Assembly (NCBI GenBank): GCA_032207245.1 | Contig: CM063498.1 | Coordinates: 52,686,169 to 52,750,168 of the forward strand | DNA length: 64,000 nt | Direction of reading: 5' to 3' | DNA from: Pardosa pseudoannulata | Taxonomy: Eukaryota; Arthropoda; Arachnida; Araneae; Lycosidae | Shown here: positions 58,020-64,000 of the stretch, one piece after another | Position numbering within the stretch: the stretch's first letter is position 1 | Layout: each line of letters begins with the position of its first letter | The notes under the pieces: generated by a model | Told to the model about the DNA's origin: nothing | Seen by the model: the letters and a program-made list of their open reading frames with translations, nothing else | The model's database searches: none | Program-made: the position numbers and the translations under genes

Positions 58020-59790
58020 CTGCATTATTATGTATATATAACTCTATATTCATCAAAAATATTTAATAATGAACATTATATTTTTCTTTAAAAAATCTAC
58101 ATTTATTGTTATATTAAAACAAATTTGTTATATACTTATAATAAAATAAATACCAATTCAGGCATAGTATGCCTATTTAAATTTACGAATGATATTAAAT
58201 AATAAATATTATATTTTTCTTAAAAATATACTCTTCTTGTTAAATTAAAACAAATTTGTTACTCATATAGAAATAAATAATCACTCTCGAATATAAATAT
58301 GTCTATTCATATTCTTGAATGATATTTAATAATGAATACATTTTTCTTTTAAAAATCTACTCTTATTGTTTAACTATAATTTTTATATGCTTATATAGAA
58401 ATAAATAACCACTCACGTCTATATGTATGCCTATTCATATTCATGAGTGATATTTAAAATGAATGTTATATTTTTCTTTAAAAAATCTATTCTTCTTGTT
58501 AAATTAAAACAAATTTGTTATATACTCATATAGAAATAAATAATCACTCCAGAATATAAATATATCTATTCATATTCCTGAATGACATTTAATAATTAAT
58601 ATATTTTTCTTTTAAAAATCATATATTAAATATCAAATTCATATTCATGAATGATATTTAAAATGATTGTTATATTTTTCTTAAAAAAATCTATTCTTAT
58701 TGTTAAATTAAAACAAATTTGTTATATACTCATATAGAAATAAATAATCACTCCAGAATATAAATATGTCTATTTATATTCCTGAATGACATTTAATAAT
58801 TAATATATTTTTCTTTTAAAAATCATATATTAAATATCAAATTTATATTCATGAATGATATTTAAAATGAATGTTATATTTTTCTTTAAAAAATCTACTC
58901 TTCTTGTTAAATTAAAACAAATTTGTTATATACTCATATAGAAATAAATAATCACTCCAGAATATAAATATGTCTATTCATATTCCTGAATGACATTTAA
59001 TAATTAATATATTTTTCTTTTAAAAATCATATATTAAATATCAAATTCATATTCATGAATGATATTTAAAATGAATGTTATATTTTCTTTAAAAAATATA
59101 CTCTTCTTGTTAAGTTAAAACAAATTTGTTACAAACTCATATAGAAATAAATAATCACTCTCGAATATAAATATGTCTATTTATATTCTTGAAAGATATT
59201 TAATAATTAATACATTTTTCTTTTAAAAACTACCCTTATTGTTAAATTAAACTAATTTTTATATACCTATATAGAAATAAACAACCACTCACGTCTATAA
59301 GTATGCCTATTCATATTCCTGAATGACATTTCATAATTAAAACATTTCTCTTTTAAAAATCTACTCTTATTGTTAAATTAAACTAATTTTTATATACTTA
59401 TATAGAAATAAATAACCATTCACGCCTATAAATATGCCTATTCATATTCATAAATGATAATATAACATTCATTATTAAAATATTTATTAAAAATATAACA
59501 TTCATTATTAAATAAATTTAATAATGAATGTTATATTTTTCTTTAAAAAATTTACTCTTATTGCTAAATAAAACAAATTTGTTATCTACTCATATAGAAA
59601 TAAATAACCACTCAGACATAAAAATATGCTCATTCATAGGAATTAATGAAATTTAATAATGAATATATTTTTCTTTTAAAAATTTACTCTTATTGTTAAA
59701 TTAGAACAAATTTGTTATATACTTGTATAGAAATAAATAACCACACAGGCATATAAGCAAGTCTATTTATTTTCATGTATGATATTTACA
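58020..59790 (+). repeat. AT-rich satellite array, about 125-bp units with a 202-bp higher-order form
   Basis: The marker ATAGAAATAAATAACCACTC and variants recurs near 58271, 58401, 58535, 58737, 58940, 59146, 59275, 59408, 59596 and 59735, alternating with TTCTTTAAAAAATCTACTCT, ATTCATATTCATGAATGATA and AAACAAATTTGTTATATACT. In the middle (about 58505-59115) three 202-bp units are nearly identical and share an extra ATCATATATTAAATATCAAA block. Confidence 0.9.
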
Positions 59791-60307
59791 AAGACATATT
59801 TATTAAGAAATATTTCTTATTAAATATTGTTTAGTTTAAATTTTAATGTGAAAATCCTGTTTACCAAAGAAAATATTTTATGTGCATTATTTTATATTAA
59901 CTGCATTGATACGATTATGAGTTTTTAAAGTTAATTTTTCTCTTGTAGAGATACTGAGTCAGTTCTTCCAGAAAAAAATAAAAAATGTGTTTTTATAAAC
60001 AAGGAACTTCTGGGATGTTAAAGTCTTTTTATGAAGTAATTTTACTCGCTACAGACGATTATTTTGAACAAACAAGCGAAATATGGATAACATCTAATCT
60101 AATGTTATTAACTATATAAAAAATTTGCGATGCATATTTGCGTGAAGTAACACAATAAAAACTATTTTGATGAAGCCACCCAGTTAATTACAAAGTATAA
60201 CAATGAATTTAAAAAAATCGTTTACAAGGAAACAAGATTGAATTTTTAATGACTCTATTTTAGTCTAAAAGTGTAAAATGTAAAAAAATACTGTTTGTTA
60301 AGATTAT
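59791..60307. other. Unannotated AT-rich sequence
   Basis: No gene or repeat recognised. Confidence 0.4.
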
Positions 60308-61013
60308 AAATTTTTCTAAACTGTAAGAAGAAAATCACTGTTTTCTAATTTTTTTTGTATATTAATTTGTATAAGGTTTTGTTTCATGCGCTTATGAATT
60401 TTAAGTGATTATATATTTAGTAAGAAGCGATAACAACCCAGTGTCGCCTTAAAGCAACATTAAAATGGTTTATGTAATCAGCAAACTACCCTTACCTTAA
60501 GGATTTTACATAAAATAATTTTACATATTAATGAGGGTCATTAAAAAGAAGCAATATAAGCAAAATATCTAATTTTATGTTAATAAACTCCCAGAGATCT
60601 TTAAATTAGTAAGATTACCTTCATTTTATAGATTAAAATGGATTTTACTTGAGGTTCAGAAAATTTTTCTAAACTGCAAGAAGAAAATCACTGTTTTCTA
60701 ATTTTTTTGTATATTAATTTGTATAAGGTTTTGTTTCATACGCTTATGAATTTTAAGTGATTATATATTATGTAAGAAACTACAGCAACACAATGTTTTC
60801 TTAAAGCAACATTAAAATGGTTTATGTAATCAGCAAACTACCCTTACCTTAAGGATTTTACATAAAATAATTTTACATATTAATGAGGGTCATTAAAAAA
60901 AGCAATATAAGAAAAATACCTAATTTTATATTAATAAACACCCAGAGATCTTTAAATTAGTAAGGTTACCTTCATTTTACAGGGTAAAAGGGATTTTACT
61001 TGAAATTCAGAAA
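60308..61013 (+). repeat. Tandem duplication, 2 units of 353 bp
   Basis: AAATTTTTCTAAACTG begins units at 60308 and 60661. Both contain GTATAAGGTTTTGTTTCATR, GGTTTATGTAATCAGCAAAC, TACCCTTACCTTAAGGATTT and CCCAGAGATCTTTAAATTAG. Divergence is low (a few percent by eye). Non-coding. Confidence 0.94.
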
Positions 61014-61539
61014 AACTTGTTTACATGTGCAATCATTTAAACCCTTCATTTTGCAGGATTTGTCGTCATGAGTAATTCAGGAATCGCAGGAATTGTCGTC
61101 CTGTAATCATACAGGAGTGGAATCCCATTATTGTATGTCTTCTACTCTTTGCTTGATGCAAAATGCAATATCTACTATATTTTAATACTGTTTTGAATGA
61201 ATTATATAAAAAATATAATAAATTATGATGAATTTTATAGAAGCAGAAAAATAAATAAATATAATAAATATAATAAAATATATATTAAAATATATTTAAA
61301 TAAATATAATAAAATATAAAACTATATGGAATAATTTAGATTTAAAAAATATTCAGGTGATTGCAATACACTGAACTAAAACTCAACTGATACTCCCTAT
61401 AATTATTTTCAAAATAAATTAATTTGAAGAATGGTAAAATAATTTATGCAGAGACTTTTTCAGAGTAGAATTAGAGGAAAGTCAACGTCTAGTAAAAAAC
61501 AGCAATTTTAGAGACCTGTCTTTTCAAATTTAACAAGTT
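61014..61539. other. Unannotated AT-rich sequence
   Basis: Includes ATAATAAATATAATAAAATA low-complexity sequence near 61255-61320. Confidence 0.45.
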
Positions 61540-61960
61540 GACGGACACTTGCGTCTATAGTCGTCAAAGCGAAGATCACTAAGTAGCATGACTATGTAGC
61601 TATGTAGCAATAGCCGTCCAAAACAAAACGGTCGTTTCTAGACACTACAGCTATAAGAAGGAAACATCATATTGCTGCAAGAATTGCATGTCAAAACCTA
61701 CACTGTGTCCTACTCCATGCATTGAAACATGGTATTCCGAAATTAATGTGTAATAATTATAAAAGTATAATAAATTGTTTTGTCATTTATTTATTTTTGT
61801 TTGATTATGAACTAACATTTCATGTAAAACTTACAAAAATACTTTGTTCCACAAAAAAATTTGCTTATTTGAGCCATTAAAATTATCATTTATGTTTTTA
61901 AATTTTTGCTCTTATAGCCGTCATCGTCCCATAGTGTCTAGAGTCCGTTGGCACCGTGAG
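61540..61960. mobile_element. Possible MITE with GACGGAC-type inverted ends
   Basis: TTGACGGACACTTGCGTCTA at the left and, on the opposite strand, CAACGGACTCTAGACACTA at the right are partly alike; TAGCCGTC occurs near both ends. No target duplication established. Confidence 0.35.
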
Positions 61961-62112
61961 GGTTATAGCCGCAACCTAATTAAAGATGCTGGATTAATCA
62001 AAATTAAGTTTATTTAAGCAGAAAGCGAAAAACTATATTTCTAATATTCTAATAATTACAAAATAATATAGTGTTAATTTTCTAACTTCACTTGTTCCAA
62101 CTATCCGTCAAT
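61961..62112. other. Unannotated sequence
   Basis: Nothing recognised. Confidence 0.35.
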
Positions 62113-63007
62113 CAGTGGTCGGCAAAGTGTGGCTTCTGAGCCGCATGTGGCTCTTTGGCTCCTTAAGTACGGCTCTGGCACAAATATCCACAGAATGCGC
62201 AATAATATTTTCATTTTAAAAAAACTTGGTAAGAAAACAATTACATCTTATTTTGATAAATTAAAATTCTTCTATAAATCGAGAACATGTATAATTTTTT
62301 GTTTAAGTTAAAAGATAGATAGGTAATTAAAATTATATATTGTTGTAAAAATACGTAACGAACATCGAGTTTAATTTTATTAGTTTACGTAAACGTAAAA
62401 ACAAACCACGTACAAGCTACCGGTTGAAATTGTTCGTATGTTTTCGGCGTACTCCGATGTGATACAAAGGTACCACAATCATGCGCGCGCATAATTTTTC
62501 TAAAGTAGTGGGGGTACAAATTGGCATCACAGACCAGCAGTTACAGTGTAAATAGTTTTGTCTTATCTACCGTGTCTGCCGTTGTCCTGTCTTATTAAAA
62601 AGTTGTATTTTTCAATCTAGCTGCACATCTTACAGGTATTTTTATACGGTTTTACTACACCTGCTATATAGTTTGTGGTTCCGGTACAAAATTTGTAATC
62701 GATTTCTCAATAACTTCTATTCGTCCAAATGTTGGAAGTTTTTTTCCATTTTTGGTCATATTAAATTGCCTAAAGTTAAAAACAACATACAAACCTGACT
62801 AACTCAAACTTTCCAAGGAGATGCAAGCACATTGTTCGCATTAATAAATATTTATTAAGTATGAAATTTAGTTTTATTTAGTGTACTACTTATTTAGCGT
62901 AATAAAAATTTACTGAACAAGCAGATTTGGTCCCAATTTTTTTAAAAATTGGTGTAATATTGTATGTTTATATTTGGCTCTTTGGCTAATAAGTTTGCCG
63001 ACCACTG
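62113..63007. mobile_element. hAT-type MITE, 895 bp
   Basis: Begins CAGTGGTCGGCAAAGTGTGG and ends, on the opposite strand, CAGTGGTCGGCAAACTTATT: 14 identical terminal bases. TTTGGCTC words sit inside both ends. CAGTGGTCGGCAA is a typical hAT terminus. The flanking octamers (CCGTCAAT, GGTTAAAT) match at only about half their positions, so the target duplication has decayed or my boundary is off. No transposase; a 60-residue frame at 62129-62311 has no motif. Confidence 0.8.
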
Positions 63008-63182
63008 GGTTAAATAATTCGCAGAACGAAGCTTGGATGACTTATCAAATCTAAAACTTTATGAGAGCTCAAGATGATTGAGATGATTGTACGACAAACA
63101 TCATAGCTCTGGAAAATCTACTTCACCTAGGGTTGACACTATAAACTTCATATAGTCAGTAAAAAAATGTCAAGATTGATAC
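63008..63182. other. Unannotated sequence
   Basis: Nothing recognised. Confidence 0.35.
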
Positions 63183-64000
63183 TGTTACGTAGTAAGCTAG
63201 CCAAACAAGCATTTTGATTTTTTTGGTATTTATTTCTGCGCTCATAGCTGTATAATTTTATTTCATAATATTTACATTTATGTACAAGGAGCATTTATAA
63301 CGTAAATATCCTAAAAACTTTGTTCTGCTAGAAACGAACATATCTCGAGAGAACAAAATACGATCCTTCCGGAGTCTACAAAGTTCGAACCAATCTTCTA
63401 AGACAAAATTTTTTTTCAGACAATCCCAGACCCTAGCCTCTCTCGGTATGAGTATATCTTCTCTTCACTCTATTATCACTCCTCCCTCGAAGGAAGTGGA
63501 GGGGAGTACAATCAAAGAATATAGACGCAGGAAGAAGGGAAGGCACAGTAGAGATAATGTAAACAAGCAAGCGAAAAAAGTGATCTCCAACAGCCTTGAT
63601 AGAAAAAGTATTTACAGGCTTCTGACTCTATTCAGTTTCTTGATTCCTCTTTTAAGTTGGGATTTGACTTTGTTTTTTAAATTATCAATTTTGTAGATTT
63701 CAAGTATGGATTTTTACAAATTCCTCCTTCATTTTTTCTTTGAGTTGTAGCTAAAATGTATACAATGTTAAAGTTAATTTTGTATTACTTTCTAAATTAA
63801 ATTTTCTATTAAACGAATAACGTCAAATGGAACATTCGTTTGACCGAGAGAACGAGTCTATATGATGTTCCAGTCTAATTATCCCTTAATTAGACAACGC
63901 TTTGGTTACTCATAATTTTATATGAGAACGTCCTCACCTCCTCGCTTCCTTCTGAGCTGGAGTGTATTAAGTTTTCGATTGGATTTCTTTTTGCCTAGAG
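63183..64000 (-). mobile_element. Probable LTR E, minus orientation, running to the window end
   Basis: Starts TGTTACGTAGTAAGC. On the minus strand it shows TATAAAT (63299-63293), AATAAA (63262-63257 and 63234-63229) and a short U5 ending CGTAACA, the same order as LTRs A-D. The right end is not identified inside the window, so length and target duplication cannot be checked. An 82-residue basic forward frame at 63448-63696 lies inside, with no recognised motif. Confidence 0.4.

Noticed and set aside
63448..63696. Host exon with a TTTTTTTTCAG acceptor just upstream
   Set aside because: The frame has no recognised motif, the acceptor-like tract is common in this AT-rich DNA, and the region resembles an LTR.

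Overview
This is AT-rich eukaryotic DNA with no intact host gene that I can recognise. Every stretch of protein similarity I could read belongs to a broken transposable element. The repeat content suggests an arthropod, most likely a spider: mariner, Tc1-like, pogo/Tigger, DUF4817-type and hAT-like DNA elements, a Helitron-like element, R1/I-type LINE debris, and many copies of a tRNA-derived SINE whose tail reads GGTTTGGTTTGGAGC. The spider assignment is inference from these repeat types and from memory of similar SINEs, not from a database search.

Layout. 0-6.5 kb: an 87-bp tandem repeat, then long (TA)n arrays around a decayed DUF4817/mariner-like transposon (1912-5011), which appears to contain a pogo/Tigger element (2473-4774) carrying a frameshifted transposase. 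6.5-13.5 kb: a foldback element with a 56-residue remnant of a DUF4817-type N terminus, a TTAA-flanked MITE, an internally deleted Tc1-like element, and two LTR-like units of 342 and 341 bp with ATAT duplications, each holding a tRNA-like module. 13.5-24 kb: a 1.56-kb complex repeat (one partial and two full copies), a pogo MITE, a Tc1-like remnant and a SINE. 24.3-28.0 kb: a satellite-like array of about twelve units of roughly 330 bp, partly organised as dimers. 28-44.7 kb: MITEs, SINEs (one nested in another), a Helitron-like element, a LINE RNase H fragment split by an 801-bp LTR, a SINE split by a 643-bp LTR, and a hAT MITE with a perfect 8-bp target duplication. 44.7-57 kb: a large LTR-like repeat pair, local duplications, a SINE inserted in a SINE, a mariner cut off by a (TA)n array, and further repeats. 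57-64 kb: a second AT-rich satellite, a 353-bp tandem duplication, a hAT-like element and the end of a probable LTR.

There is no pathway or operon here. The biology is the history of insertions: several can be ordered because one element interrupts another, and two LTR insertions can be checked inside the window, because the sequence rejoins cleanly across the insertion (a LINE reading frame) or matches an uninterrupted paralogue (a SINE). The least ordinary item is the pair of short LTR-like units with different tRNA-like modules at the same place near the U3 end.
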